Source: Actinopolyspora mortivallis DSM 44261 (GTDB lineage: Bacteria; Actinomycetota; Actinomycetes; Mycobacteriales; Pseudonocardiaceae). From it: a stretch of DNA of 64,000 bases. The stretch spans positions 3,825,021-3,889,020 of the forward strand of contig NZ_KB913024.1 of NCBI RefSeq assembly GCF_000384035.1, written 5' to 3'. Positions 16,759 to 26,741 of the stretch are shown here, in pieces (position 1 is the stretch's first letter; each line of letters opens with the position of its first letter). Position numbers and translations under genes: made by a program. Below the pieces are notes generated by a model that saw only the letters and a list, made by a program, of their open reading frames with translations, was not told where the DNA came from and ran no database searches.

Positions 16759-17721
16759 GTGGAACAGCGACGTCTGGGCAACTCCGGCCTCGTGGTCAGC
16801 GCCATCGGCCTGGGATGCAACAACCTGGGCAGACCGGGGACCACGACCGAGTCCCCCGACGGAGTCCAGGCCGTGGTGGACCGGGCGCTGGAGTCGGGAA
16901 TCACCTTCTTCGACGTGGCCGACGTGTACGGAGCACCCCGGGGACGCAGCGAGGAGCTGCTGGGCAAAGCCCTCAACGGCCGTCGCGAGCACGCGGTCAT
17001 CGCCACGAAGTTCGGCATGGACATGCAGGGGGCCAACGGCCCCGACTTCTCCGCGCGGGCCTCGCGACGCTACGTACGACGCGCGGTGGAGTCCTCGTTA
17101 CGTCGGCTCGACACCGACTGGATCGACCTGTACCAGCTGCACCGCCCCGACCCGCTGACCCCGCTGGAAGAAACACTGTCCGTGTTGGACGACCTGGTGC
17201 ACGAGGGCAAGGTCCGCTACGTCGGACACTGCAACCTCGCCGGCTGGCAGACGGTCGACGCGGCCTGGACCGCCTCGAACGCCGGGCTGACCGCCCCCGT
17301 GTCGGCCCAGATCCACTACTCCCTGCTGGAACGGGAGGCCGAACGGGAGGTCGTGCCCGCCTGCGCCAAGTTCGGGGTGGGACTCATCCCGTACTTCCCA
17401 CTGGCCAACGGGCTGCTGACCGGCAAGTACCGCCAGGGGCAGGCACCTCCGGAGGGCAGCAGGCTGTCCGGGCGGGAGCGTCTGCTCGCCGACGCGCCCT
17501 GGGAACGCATCGAACGGCTGCGCGGCTTCGCCGAACAACGCGGCATCTCCATGCTGGCCACGGCCCTGGGATGGCTCGCCGCCCAACCCACGGTCGGTTC
17601 CGTGATCAGCGGGGCCACCACCCCGGAACAGGTGGAGAGCAACGCCATGGCCGGCCAGTGGCGGCCCACCCGCGAGGACCTGGACGAGATCGACGCGATC
17701 AGCCCACCCGCCCTGCACTGA
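16759..17721 (+). CDS. aldo/keto reductase
   Basis: A 320-residue NADPH-dependent oxidoreductase with the TIM-barrel aldo/keto reductase pattern: RRLGNSGLVVSAIGLG at the start, then the catalytic set Asp52/Tyr57 (FFDVADVYG), Lys84 (IATKFG) and His128 (LYQLHRPD). The C-terminal VGSVISGATTPEQVESN is the cofactor-phosphate loop of the YajO/PhrB-like group. The start is GTG 16759. It lies 67 nt after the prolyl aminopeptidase gene on the same strand. Substrate unknown. Confidence 0.93.
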   Translation: MEQRRLGNSGLVVSAIGLGCNNLGRPGTTTESPDGVQAVVDRALESGITFFDVADVYGAPRGRSEELLGKALNGRREHAVIATKFGMDMQGANGPDFSARASRRYVRRAVESSLRRLDTDWIDLYQLHRPDPLTPLEETLSVLDDLVHEGKVRYVGHCNLAGWQTVDAAWTASNAGLTAPVSAQIHYSLLEREAEREVVPACAKFGVGLIPYFPLANGLLTGKYRQGQAPPEGSRLSGRERLLADAPWERIERLRGFAEQRGISMLATALGWLAAQPTVGSVISGATTPEQVESNAMAGQWRPTREDLDEIDAISPPALH

Positions 17722-17851
17722 AAGCCTCGCCCTCCTCCGCCGAGTCCGCGGCCAACCACGCTGCGGCGGGCTCCCGAACCACGGAGATTCCCTTACTCAC
17801 CGAACGGACAGTAGGCTACGGCGCGATCCGCGAGGAACGTGAGGAGGACAC

Positions 17852-18610
17852 ATGCTGGCCAGGCAGACAGCCGCCATCGTCACCGGAGGTGCCTCCGGAC
17901 TCGGCGCGGCCACCGCGCGCAGGCTGGCCTCCGACGGGGCCCGGGTGTTCGCCGTGGACCTGCCGGAGGCCGTGCGGGCCGCCGAGGAGGTGGAGGGGGT
18001 CACCCTCGTGGCGGCCGACGTCACCGACGCCGAGCAGGTGCGGGCCGCCGTGGACCGGGCGAGTTCGGCGGAGGTGCCGCTGCGCGTGGTGGTGAACTGC
18101 GCGGGCATCGGCCCCTCCGCGCGGATAGCCGGACGCAGGGGACCCCACGACCTCGACATGTTCCGCAAGGTCGTCGAGGTCAACCTGGTCGGCACGTTCA
18201 ACATGCTGCGGCTGGCCGCGGCGGCCATCGGCGAGACCGAGGCCGACGAGCAGGGCCAACGCGGCGTGGTGGTCAACACCGCCTCCATCGCCGCCTACGA
18301 CGGCCAGATCGGCCAGGCCGCCTACGCGGCCTCCAAGGGTGGGGTGGCCAGCCTGACCCTGCCCGCCGCCCGGGACCTGGCCTCGCTCGGCATCCGGGTC
18401 ATGACGATCGCCCCGGGGATCGTGGACACTCCGATGCTGGCCACGGTGGACGAGGAGATCCGGGCCGGGCTGGCCGAGGGGGTTCCGTTCCCCAAGCGTC
18501 TCGGCACCCCCGAGGACTACGCCCGGCTGGTGTCCGGCATCGTCGAGCACGACTACCTGAACGGGGAGGTCATCCGCATGGACGGTGCGCTGCGGATGGC
18601 GCCCAAGTAA
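17852..18610 (+). CDS. SDR family oxidoreductase, HSD10-like
   Basis: A 252-residue short-chain dehydrogenase: TGGASGLG at 11-18 (NAD-binding), NCAG at 82-85, Ser145, Tyr158 and Lys162 (YAASK). Asp36 (AVDLP) at the end of the second strand favours NAD over NADP. The overall sequence resembles type II 3-hydroxyacyl-CoA dehydrogenases (HSD17B10), which oxidise short or branched 3-hydroxyacyl-CoA. GAGGA lies just upstream of ATG 17852. A very strong terminator follows, so it is likely monocistronic. Confidence 0.92.
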   Translation: MLARQTAAIVTGGASGLGAATARRLASDGARVFAVDLPEAVRAAEEVEGVTLVAADVTDAEQVRAAVDRASSAEVPLRVVVNCAGIGPSARIAGRRGPHDLDMFRKVVEVNLVGTFNMLRLAAAAIGETEADEQGQRGVVVNTASIAAYDGQIGQAAYAASKGGVASLTLPAARDLASLGIRVMTIAPGIVDTPMLATVDEEIRAGLAEGVPFPKRLGTPEDYARLVSGIVEHDYLNGEVIRMDGALRMAPK

Positions 18611-18621
18611 CCGGGCGGCGC

Positions 18622-18655
18622 GGGCGGGGTCCGGCCGGGTGGCCGGACCCCGCCC
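18622..18655 (+). terminator. 15-bp perfect hairpin terminator
   Basis: GGGCGGGGTCCGGCC at 18622-18636 pairs without mismatch with GGCCGGACCCCGCCC at 18641-18655 around a GGGT loop, 11 nt after the SDR stop. It separates this gene from the alcohol dehydrogenase transcript. Confidence 0.8.
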
Positions 18656-18726
18656 GTGGACGCAGGACTGCGGCCCCTCCGTCGGTGGTGCACGATGCTG
18701 CCGAGGAAGCACGTGAGGGGTGTGTG

Positions 18727-19773
18727 ATGACGCGGACGATGAAGGCCGTGCAGTACCGCCGGGTGGGCGACAGCCCCGAGGTCGTCGAGGTGGACGTGCC
18801 CGAACCCGGGCCGGGCCAGGTGCTGGTCAAGGTGGACGCCGCCGGGATGTGCCACTCGGACATCGCGGTGATGAGCTTCTCGGCCGAGGAGTTCCCCTAC
18901 CCGCTGCCGCTGACCCTGGGCCACGAGGGGGCGGGCACCATCAGCGCGTTCGGCCCCGGAACCCACCGGTACTCCGAGGGGGACCGGGTGGCGGTGTACG
19001 GACCGTGGGGCTGCGGGCTGTGCCGCATGTGCGCCTACGGCGAGGAGAACTACTGCCGCCAGGCCGAGCGGCTGGGCATCCGCCCACCGGGACTGGGCGC
19101 GCCGGGAGCCATGGCCGAGTACCTGCTGGTCGACGACGAACGGCACCTGGTGCCGCTGCACGGCCTGGACCCGGTGGAGGCCGCCCCGCTCACCGACGCG
19201 GCGCTCACCCCCTACCACGCGATCAAGAAGTCCCTGCCGAAACTGGTTCCCGGCAGTACCGCCGTGGTGATCGGCGCGGGCGGGCTCGGACACGTGGGTA
19301 TCCAGCTGCTGCGCGCCCTGAGCCCGGCGCGGGTGGTGGCGCTGGACATCAACGACCAGAAGATGGAACTGGCCCGCAGCGTGGGCGCGCACCGGACCGT
19401 GCGTTCCGACGAGAACGCCCCCGGGCAGATTCGCGAGCTCACCTCGGGACACGGGGCCGAGGCGGTGTTCGACTTCGTGGGCAGCACGGCCACCACCCGC
19501 ATCGCGGCCCGCTCGGTCACCACCGAGGGTGACCTCACGATCGTGGGAATCGGCGGGGGTTCGGTTCCGGTCGGCTTCGGCACCCTTCCCTTCGAGGTGG
19601 CGGTCTCCGCCCCCTACTGGGGCAGCCGGGGGGAACTGCTGGAGGTGCTGGAACTCGCCCGCAGCGGCGAGGTGCGGGTGCACGTGGACTCCTTCCCGCT
19701 GGAGGAGACCCCCGAGATCTACGAACGGTTCCACCGCGGGGAGATCCCCGGGCGAGCCGTGATCGTGCCGTAG
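18727..19773 (+). CDS. zinc-dependent alcohol dehydrogenase
   Basis: A medium-chain dehydrogenase of 348 residues. Catalytic zinc ligands are Cys42, His66 and Glu67 (GHEGAG); structural zinc ligands are Cys96, Cys99, Cys102 and Cys110 (CGLCRMCAYGEENYC). The nucleotide fold carries VVIGAGGLGHVGIQ. It resembles NAD-dependent primary-alcohol or aryl-alcohol dehydrogenases (AdhA/AdhP type). The start ATG 18727 has GAGGGG upstream. The frame is open for another 890 nt upstream through the SDR gene, but that part is only a shadow. Confidence 0.93.
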   Translation: MTRTMKAVQYRRVGDSPEVVEVDVPEPGPGQVLVKVDAAGMCHSDIAVMSFSAEEFPYPLPLTLGHEGAGTISAFGPGTHRYSEGDRVAVYGPWGCGLCRMCAYGEENYCRQAERLGIRPPGLGAPGAMAEYLLVDDERHLVPLHGLDPVEAAPLTDAALTPYHAIKKSLPKLVPGSTAVVIGAGGLGHVGIQLLRALSPARVVALDINDQKMELARSVGAHRTVRSDENAPGQIRELTSGHGAEAVFDFVGSTATTRIAARSVTTEGDLTIVGIGGGSVPVGFGTLPFEVAVSAPYWGSRGELLEVLELARSGEVRVHVDSFPLEETPEIYERFHRGEIPGRAVIVP

Positions 19774-19912
19774 GGGCGCACCGCCGTGACGCTCGCCCCC
19801 GAGGGGGGTGTCCGAGTCACGCACCGGAGTTCGGACAGTGTGAATCGGGCGCCGCCCCGTCGAGAACCGGCCATGCCGGAAACCCCTCGGAGCGGGCGGC
19901 CTCCCGGGGGGG

Positions 19913-21634
19913 TCAGATATCCCCGGTGTGGGGGATCTCCAGCACCGCCTCGGAACTCATCCACCGCCGGATGGCCAGCGTGGCCCGCACGTCGTCCTCG
20001 TTGTACTCCAACAGCCGGTCACGCTGCGCCGGATCCGGCCGCCCGCCGCGGAAACCGACCGCGTCCCGGTACCAGCGCATCGAGTTCTCCCCGCCGGCCT
20101 CGGCGTCCCGCCAGGCGAAACCCGCGTTCGGGGCGATCACCTTCAGCCCCTTCCCGTGGGGGCACAGGAACTGGTCCCGCACCATCGCGAACACGTCCAC
20201 CCACTCCCGGGACTCGACGAAGCGGCGCACCTCCTCCACCGGGGGAATCCCGGGCTTGCCTGCGAAACGCTCCGCCGAACTCAGCATCCACCTGTTCTCG
20301 GCCAGCTCGTTGTAGCAGTAGGCCCGGAAGGTGAGCCCGTGCTCGTGGGCGGCCCGGCGCAGGGCGGTGAACCACCCCCAGAACTCGGCGAAGGAGCGGG
20401 CCTCGTCGTCGGAGGGCAGGGGGTCCCAGGTCACGAACCCCCGGTAGCCGGGTTCGGTGCCCAGCAGCGCGGCCGGGTCCCCGTCCCGCCGCCTCCCCGG
20501 CTCGTCGCGGGCGGGGTAGGACACCAGGGTTCCCCACAGGTAGGCCCCGGAGTCGGCGTAGCTCTCCATGTCCACGTCGACCTCGACATCCCCCCGCGGG
20601 ATGCCCACCTCCGACACCCGCCGCACCAGGGAGAGACCACGCAGCCAGGCCCGGGCCAGCAGCACCGCCTCGGTGAGACGCTTGGGCGACAGCGGCGGGG
20701 TCCGGAAGTCCGCGACGGTGAGCGCGGCCAGCTCGTCCACCCGGTGCACCCCGTGACGTCGCAGCCGCACCGCGTCCTCACCGCGCACCACGAGGCTCAC
20801 GTCGCGGGAGGAACGCAGTTGGGGCTCGCACACCGGCCACCAGGGGCAGCCCTTGCACTCCAGCACACGACTCGGCTGGGCCAGCGCCTGCCTGCCCTCG
20901 GCCGCCGCCCGCGCGACGGCCAGGCGGTCGGAGAACCGCTCGTCGTACTCCCCGAGCACGCTGCGCCCACCCGACCAGGTGGGGCTTTCGAGGTCGTGCC
21001 AGACCACGACCTCGGCGTCGGAGCCGATGCTTCCGCCCCACAGGCGTCCGGCGGGCCGCATCCCGCACGCCTGTAACAGGCGCACGGCGTGGGCCAGCCG
21101 TAACAGGTCCCGCGCCTGCGAACGCGCCTTGCGCCGGGGGTCGTATCCGGCCGCCTCCGGGGTGGGCTCGGTGATCGGGGAGGTTCGGGCGCCCTTGCCG
21201 GGATCGGCGACCTTGTGACGCACCACGAGCACCGGCACGTAGCCGGTGCCGCTGCGCACCAGCAGCTCCACCTCGCCCTCACGGCCCCCGTGAACATCCC
21301 TGGGCAGCCGAGCGCCGGAGATGTAGTCGAGCCCGTCGCGCATCGCGGCGAGCGTGGCGGCCTCGCGCTCCTCGGCGGAGTCCTCCCGAGGGATCTCCGT
21401 CCAGCCGTCCCCGAGGGACTGACCGAGTCTGCGGGCCACTTCCCTGCGGTACTCGGCTGCGTCGGCGATGCGCTGTTCCGAGCCGGGATCCGCCGGGGCG
21501 CGGGGGACGTCGACCATCTCCGGGTCGTTGTCGAGATGCACGCGGCGGCGACAGCGCGTCACCACGCTGCCGTCCAACAGCACCTCGGAAGCCACGGAAG
21601 CAGGGTATGTCCTCATCCTGCCGAGTAACTCCAT
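19913..21634 (-). CDS. TM0106-type RecB-like nuclease
   Basis: About 573 residues. The N-terminal half resembles the RecB/PD-(D/E)XK-like nuclease of the TM0106 family (VTRCRRRVHLDND, then VELLVRSGTGYVPV and VVRHKVAD) with a cysteine cluster (CKGCPWWPVC) that may hold an Fe-S site. The C-terminal half is an RNase H-like/3'-5' exonuclease domain (VDVDMESYADSGAYLWG; later LLEYNEDDVRATLAIRRW). Probably a DNA repair or processing nuclease; its true role is not established. ATG 21634 follows CCGGGGTG; ATG 21616 is an alternative. The gene is divergent from the DUF6474 gene. Confidence 0.88.
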   Translation of the reverse strand: MELLGRMRTYPASVASEVLLDGSVVTRCRRRVHLDNDPEMVDVPRAPADPGSEQRIADAAEYRREVARRLGQSLGDGWTEIPREDSAEEREAATLAAMRDGLDYISGARLPRDVHGGREGEVELLVRSGTGYVPVLVVRHKVADPGKGARTSPITEPTPEAAGYDPRRKARSQARDLLRLAHAVRLLQACGMRPAGRLWGGSIGSDAEVVVWHDLESPTWSGGRSVLGEYDERFSDRLAVARAAAEGRQALAQPSRVLECKGCPWWPVCEPQLRSSRDVSLVVRGEDAVRLRRHGVHRVDELAALTVADFRTPPLSPKRLTEAVLLARAWLRGLSLVRRVSEVGIPRGDVEVDVDMESYADSGAYLWGTLVSYPARDEPGRRRDGDPAALLGTEPGYRGFVTWDPLPSDDEARSFAEFWGWFTALRRAAHEHGLTFRAYCYNELAENRWMLSSAERFAGKPGIPPVEEVRRFVESREWVDVFAMVRDQFLCPHGKGLKVIAPNAGFAWRDAEAGGENSMRWYRDAVGFRGGRPDPAQRDRLLEYNEDDVRATLAIRRWMSSEAVLEIPHTGDI

Positions 21635-21911
21635 CACCCCGGTGAGAGATACGACATGTCCGATCCGACACGGGAGCCCCACCGGCGAGTGACCGCCGTG
21701 GTGTCCGGGCACGGACTCCTGGGACACCCGGACGCGAGAGTACGCCCATCCCGCGACGGCCCCGGCACGGCCACGCCGAGGCGCGTCCGAAACACCCGCG
21801 ACCACACGACGTGTCCGGCGGGTCGTGTCGCCGTAGCGATCGGCCGTGGTAGTGCCTAGACTGATCCGCGCAGCACAGCCACACCGAGTCGGCCCGGAGG
21901 TGTTCGCCGTC

Positions 21912-22487
21912 ATGGCAGGTTCCCAGCGGAGGAAACACACGGCCGATACAACCCGGGCGGAGCGCCGCGCTCGTCGCGCGCAACGACGCGAGGAACGCGG
22001 TCGGCGCCGGGAGGAACGCAGGACCGCCAAGGCCGCGCGGAAGGGCGAACACGGGCGTCTCACCCCGGGCAACGCCAAGAAGGTGGTGGGCGTGACCAGG
22101 ATCGTCGGTCCCGTGGTGGCCCCCTACCTCGCGCGGGCCGCCGCCACGGCGCGGGAGGGCTACGAGAGGTTCCGGGCCCGCAGGCTCGGGGTGGCCGTGG
22201 AGGACGTGTCCCGTTTCACCGGACGCGGGGCCGCGCTGCACGCCCGGATCGCCGGCGACGCCACCGCGCTGGAGAACCTGCTGGCCAGCCGGGGCGGGAC
22301 CGAGGACGAGGAGTCCGTGCGGAGTTTCGTGGAGTCCTCCCGGCAGCGTCTGAACGAGCTGTCCGGGGTGGTGCGGGCGGCCGAGCGGATGCCCGCCGCC
22401 AGGCGCCGCGCCGCCCACCGGGCGGTGGACGGCGAGTTGGGCAGGATCGAGGACGACCTGCTGCGGCGTTTCGGGGTGCGTGCCTGA
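21912..22487 (+). CDS. DUF6474-like protein
   Basis: A 191-residue protein from ATG 21912 with GGAGG 11 nt upstream. It starts with a very basic, Arg/Glu-rich helical region (RRARRAQRREERGRRREERR), then GNAKKVVGVTRIVGPVVAPYL and a helical C-terminal half with alternating acidic and basic residues. It resembles the actinobacterial DUF6474 family, which has no known function. The basic N-terminus could bind nucleic acid or cell envelope polymers. Its stop lies 23 nt from the stop of the convergent LCP gene. Confidence 0.8.
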   Translation: MAGSQRRKHTADTTRAERRARRAQRREERGRRREERRTAKAARKGEHGRLTPGNAKKVVGVTRIVGPVVAPYLARAAATAREGYERFRARRLGVAVEDVSRFTGRGAALHARIAGDATALENLLASRGGTEDEESVRSFVESSRQRLNELSGVVRAAERMPAARRRAAHRAVDGELGRIEDDLLRRFGVRA

Positions 22488-22509
22488 GGAGTTTCCGTCC
22501 GGGGTCGGC

Positions 22510-23598
22510 TCACCGGTTCTTCGGGGGCAGCGCCGTGTCCTCCCGCAGCGCCTCCCACAGTTCCTCCGCCTCGGACTTCTTCGGGACCAGCCGGTTCGGC
22601 CGCGTCGAGGAGGCGGTCACGGGCAGGGTGCGGAAGTCGACCCGTTCCGGGGAGATCCCCCGCAGCGACCGGGTCAGGGACAGCAACGCCCCCAAGGAGG
22701 CCAGTTCCTCGTCGGTGGTCAGGGAGCTGGTGGCCGTGTCGAGCACGCGGTGCAGCCGTACCGGGTCGGTCAGCAGCCCCGTCCTGTCGACCTGACGCAG
22801 CAGGGCCTTCAGGAACTTCTGCTGGAGCTCGATCCGGGCCAGGTCGCTGCCGTTGCCCACCCCGTGGCGAGTACGCACCAGCCCCAGCGCCTGTTCCCCG
22901 GTGAGCCGCTGGGTTCCGGCGGGCAGGTCGAGACCGGCGTAGGGGTCCTCGATGGGCTCGGACAGGGTGATCCGCACTCCGCCCAGGGTGTCCACCAGCT
23001 TCTCGAAACCGGCGAAGTCCACGGCCACGGCGTGGTCCAGACGCAGGTCACCCAGCTTTTCCACCGTGGCCACGGTGCAGACCAGCCCGCCCCGCGCGTA
23101 GGCGGAGTTGAACATGACGTCGCGGGCCGGTGGGATCGCCTCCTGGTCCTGACCGGGACATTCGGGGCGGTCGACGAGCGTGTCCCTGGGGATGCTGACC
23201 ACGGCCGCCTTCCGCCTGCCCTCGGCCAGGTGCACCACCATGGCGGTGTCGGAGCGTCGTCCCGCGACGTCGCCGTACTCCCCGTTCGCGCCCGCGCGGG
23301 AGTCCGAGCCGAGCAGCAGGATGTTCAACGCCTCCGAGGGGTTCTCCGGCGGACGGTCGGAGGACAGCCACCCGTCGACGTCCACCGAGGTGATGTTGCC
23401 GTCCAGTTCCCGGTAGACCAGCGCCCCCGACAAGGCCAGCACCAGCAGCAGGGCGAGCCCGCCCCGCAGCACCCACCGGCTCGGCGGACTCCTTCTTCTC
23501 CCTCCGGCGGGGGGCTGGGAGGAGTCGCCGGAGCCTCCGGCCTCCGAGCGGGCCGGGCGTGTGCTCCTCTCCCGCTGATGCCCGGAGGTCGCCCCCAT
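22510..23598 (-). CDS. LytR-CpsA-Psr family wall-polymer ligase
   Basis: LCP proteins attach anionic or arabinogalactan-type polymers from lipid carriers to peptidoglycan on the outer face of the membrane. The 362-residue product has a disordered Arg/Ser/Pro-rich cytoplasmic N-terminus, one transmembrane helix (about residues 45-63) and an LCP domain with the expected NILLLGSDSR, RRSDTAMVVHL, VSIPRDTLVD and a later LVRTRHGVGNGSDLAR (Arg residues that bind the pyrophosphate). It lacks the C-terminal LytR_C domain, which is common. Acceptor and polymer not predictable. Confidence 0.92.
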   Translation of the reverse strand: MGATSGHQRERSTRPARSEAGGSGDSSQPPAGGRRRSPPSRWVLRGGLALLLVLALSGALVYRELDGNITSVDVDGWLSSDRPPENPSEALNILLLGSDSRAGANGEYGDVAGRRSDTAMVVHLAEGRRKAAVVSIPRDTLVDRPECPGQDQEAIPPARDVMFNSAYARGGLVCTVATVEKLGDLRLDHAVAVDFAGFEKLVDTLGGVRITLSEPIEDPYAGLDLPAGTQRLTGEQALGLVRTRHGVGNGSDLARIELQQKFLKALLRQVDRTGLLTDPVRLHRVLDTATSSLTTDEELASLGALLSLTRSLRGISPERVDFRTLPVTASSTRPNRLVPKKSEAEELWEALREDTALPPKNR

Positions 23599-24148
23599 CA
23601 GGCTCCCCTCCGGCGCGGCCTCCGGAACACGGTCGGGCCGGTCGCGGGTGGGTCACCGTGACCGCTTTCGGCGGTTGCGCTCCGGCGGCACGTCGGCGAG
23701 AGGTTCGGCATAGCGTTCGGCCCCCGATGGTTCGACGTGACCACTGTCACTTCCCACCAGTAGGGGATACCCCCCGGAGCGGGGTTTCAATCCGGCGTTC
23801 CCGGCGGGAGCCTCCTCCCCGAGGATTTCCCGAGAGGAACTCGTATACTGTCCGGGAAACCGGGACCACCGTCCGGAGCAGCCGGGGCCGATCCCGGCGA
23901 CGAAACCTCCGCAGCGGCGGATCCGGCGTGTTCCGTGACATATCCCGGCGGAGACAGTACGCTGCCACTCGCACACCGAACGCCGCGTCGGATACGACGG
24001 ACAACGGAACGCGTATCGCATCGCACGAACGAATTCCGCGATGCGAAAAGAAAGCTCGTGTCGCCGAACGGTCACTTCGCGTCGGTGAGTTGTCCGAATT
24101 CGGCCCGACCGAACGTCGCCCACCCCCGGTCCCAGCGGGATCGAGGAC
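23599..24148. other. 550-bp stretch without a convincing gene
   Basis: It lies between the LCP gene start and the phosphotransferase gene stop, so it should contain the LCP promoter. Several frames are open but none has protein-like character. GC content falls around 23830-24080 relative to the flanks. TATACT at about 23847 and its reverse are possible -10 elements, but no matching -35 is clear. Confidence 0.5.
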
Positions 24149-25075
24149 TCACCGGTACGGCGTCCACCGCACCGTGAAGTCACGCTCACGCATGGAACGC
24201 AACCTCGTGCGCAGCTCGCCCGCCAGGGAGGGGTTGCTGCTCAGCACCGGCAGCACACTGACGGTGATCTTGAGCTCCCGCAGGTCACGCAACACCGGAA
24301 AGCCCTCCCAGGCCACCACGTCGAAACCGTAGGCCGCCACGAGCTGGCGATAGGCCTCGGGAGAACGCCCCAGACGCAGGTAGCCCACCGCCATCGGGGT
24401 CAGGTCCCACTCCGGAGGACCGGCACACAGCGAGTCGAAGTCGCACAGCACCGGCCCCTCGGGGCCGATGATGACGTTGCCCAGATGCGCGTCCCCGTGC
24501 ACGGTGCCCCGGGGCAGGGCGAACTCCAGCTCCTCCAGACGCCGTTCCACGGAGTCGCAGTGCCGTTTCAGGAAGTCCCGGTCCCGCGGGTCGAGCTCGT
24601 GCTCGCCCTCCGCGAGACGCCTGCGGGCGTCAGCGACCGGCTGCCACTCCCCCACCGAGGGCGGGATCTCCAGGGCGTGCAGGGAACGCAGCAGCGTCCC
24701 CAGGTCGTAACCGGTCGGCGGTGTCCCCGTGTCCGGAACCTCCTCCCACACGGTGGCCACGTAGCCCCCGGCTCGCACCGGTTGACGCAGGCCGGGCAGC
24801 AGCCGCACGGAGGGCATCCCCCGCTCGGTGAGCCACCGTGCGGCCTCGACCACGTTGTCCGCCCGGTAGGCCAGCGAGGACGTGAGCACCACACGCACCA
24901 CCACGGGGGCGGTGCGCAGCAGGAAGACCCCGTTGTTGACGAAACGCAGCAGTTTCGCCCCGCGCGGGTCCAGCCCCGCCGCGGCACACACCTCGTCCAG
25001 GGCCTTGCCCAGTTCACGCGGAACCTCGGGCTCTCGGGCGGAGTCGGGCGGAAAAGTCATGTTCGCCGATGTCAT
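24149..25075 (-). CDS. APH-family phosphotransferase
   Basis: A protein-kinase-fold small-molecule phosphotransferase of 308 residues. Visible are the Brenner-type catalytic loop HGDAHLGNV and the metal-binding CDFDSL, with an N-lobe strand VVVRVV that would hold the ATP lysine position; no clear Lys is seen there, so substrate and activity are uncertain. Members include antibiotic kinases, choline kinases and many unknowns. The start ATG 25075 leaves 62 nt after the upstream regulator's stop; a TTG at 25141 overlapping that stop is possible, as is ATG 25060. It is co-directional with the XRE/TPR regulator and probably in its operon. Confidence 0.82.
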   Translation of the reverse strand: MTSANMTFPPDSAREPEVPRELGKALDEVCAAAGLDPRGAKLLRFVNNGVFLLRTAPVVVRVVLTSSLAYRADNVVEAARWLTERGMPSVRLLPGLRQPVRAGGYVATVWEEVPDTGTPPTGYDLGTLLRSLHALEIPPSVGEWQPVADARRRLAEGEHELDPRDRDFLKRHCDSVERRLEELEFALPRGTVHGDAHLGNVIIGPEGPVLCDFDSLCAGPPEWDLTPMAVGYLRLGRSPEAYRQLVAAYGFDVVAWEGFPVLRDLRELKITVSVLPVLSSNPSLAGELRTRLRSMRERDFTVRWTPYR

Positions 25076-25137
25076 GGGCTGTCTGCTGCGGAGTGATCGC
25101 GCTCTCGGCGCGCGGTCGGGTCGTTCACCGGAGCTGA

Positions 25138-26520
25138 TCAAATCGAACGGTTCTCCCGGAACACACGGACCTGCTCGGAGAACTCGCGGGCCTCCGCGTT
25201 CCTGACGTGCTTGGCGGCCTCCCGCTCCAGCGGAAGCAGCCGGTCCGGAACACGTGCCGACTTCACCTGCGCACCGATGTCGAGCGCCCGTCTGCCGACC
25301 TTGATCCCCTGTTGGACGTCGCCGGCCCTGATGTGGTTCGTGGCCTGCATGCCCAGCACGAAGACGTGGCTGCGCTGCATGTCGACGTCGTACCTCTCGT
25401 TCGACTTGATCGTCTCGGCCACCGCCAGCGGCGCGTGGCGGTCCGGTTCGTGTTCGGCCATCGCGTCGTGGACCGAGCCGAGCGCCGCGTGCAGGTCGGT
25501 CTCGTTGAAGAACCGCACCCAGTCCGGCGCCTCGTCCAACCTGGCCCTGGCGAACTCGTCCTTGGTCCTGCCCAGCATCTTCGCCACCTGGTCGGGCCTA
25601 TTCAGCATTCCGTAGGCCCATCCCTCGTTGGCGCACATGACGGCGACCGTCAACGACGAGCCCGACTCCTGGGCCGCGATCTGTCCCAGCTGGAACAGCT
25701 TCAACGCCTCGTTCGGCTGGTGGTAGTGCAGGTAGACCCGCCCCATCCGGTAGAGCACGTTGGCCACCAGGCTGTCGTCACCGGCCTGTCTGGCGAACTG
25801 CAACGCCTGCCCGAAGTGGCCGCGTGCCGGGTCCATCAACCCCATGTCGAACGAGGTCCACCCCGCCAGGCTGTGCATGTCGGCCAGCGAGGTGAACAAC
25901 TGCTGTTTGACCTGATCCGTGCAACTGGCGTGCAGCAGTTGCTTCGCCCAGTGCAGCTGGGCCACGACGGCGTCACGGCAAGTCCCCCCGCCGTAACGAT
26001 AGTCCAGGTCGCGCAACGCCTTGGTCGCCGCCTGAATCTGCTGAACGTCGGCCATACCGATACGCGAGGGCGCGGGAGTCTGCGCATTGGCCGTCAGCCA
26101 GTCCCCCTCCTCCGCGCCGAGGACGGAAGCCCCCATAGCAACCGCCGCGGCATGGGACAGAAACTTCCGACGCTTCACCGTCTCGTCCTCCTCAGCCGGG
26201 GAGTCGCCGTCATCCGAATCGGCGACTCTCACTGCCGTCGCCCCGTCATAGGCGAGGCCCATGTACCCCCTTGGGACGCCGAGACCGTCAGCGATGCGGG
26301 CCAGCACGTCATAGGCGATGACCTGCCTGCCCTTGAGGATCTCCGAAACCTCGGACTGCGACTGACCGGTGGCCGCGGCGATCTGACGCTGGGACACACC
26401 GTGCTTGCGCAGCAGCTTGTAGATGTCGCTGATGTTCCGACTCGCCAGCGCTTCCCTCATCTCCCGTCCATCCCAGACCTCGGGTGTAACGAGAGAGCCG
26501 CTCGAACCGATGGTGTTCAT
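25138..26520 (-). CDS. XRE helix-turn-helix regulator with TPR-like domain
   Basis: A 460-residue protein. Residues 30-90 form a Cro/CI-type DNA-binding domain (LLRKHGVSQRQIAAATGQSQ, then SEVSEILKG). A KRRKFL junction and an alanine-rich helix follow, then a long helical region (about 150-440) with TPR-like repeats (NVLYRMGRVYLHYHQPNEAL, LFQLGQIAAQESG). This layout is common in actinomycetes, where such regulators often sense peptides or metabolites through the TPR part. ATG 26520. It is divergent from two small conserved genes and upstream of the phosphotransferase. Confidence 0.9.
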   Translation of the reverse strand: MNTIGSSGSLVTPEVWDGREMREALASRNISDIYKLLRKHGVSQRQIAAATGQSQSEVSEILKGRQVIAYDVLARIADGLGVPRGYMGLAYDGATAVRVADSDDGDSPAEEDETVKRRKFLSHAAAVAMGASVLGAEEGDWLTANAQTPAPSRIGMADVQQIQAATKALRDLDYRYGGGTCRDAVVAQLHWAKQLLHASCTDQVKQQLFTSLADMHSLAGWTSFDMGLMDPARGHFGQALQFARQAGDDSLVANVLYRMGRVYLHYHQPNEALKLFQLGQIAAQESGSSLTVAVMCANEGWAYGMLNRPDQVAKMLGRTKDEFARARLDEAPDWVRFFNETDLHAALGSVHDAMAEHEPDRHAPLAVAETIKSNERYDVDMQRSHVFVLGMQATNHIRAGDVQQGIKVGRRALDIGAQVKSARVPDRLLPLEREAAKHVRNAEAREFSEQVRVFRENRSI

Positions 26521-26741
26521 TCGAAGACCCCTCCACGCTTCTCGGGCGTCGGCCGCAGACTAAGGCTCCGCGCAGAAGACGGTGAAGCGGACACTGTGGC
26601 CGGTGATCGGTACGACCGAACTCCACGAACCGCTCATCGCGCGGTAAGTCCGGTCGTCGCCCACCACCTAGCCAGTCGGCCACCCCACGTTCCAATCTAG
26701 TCCTCGGCAGACAACGGAAGCACCGAGAGGACATCAGCGAC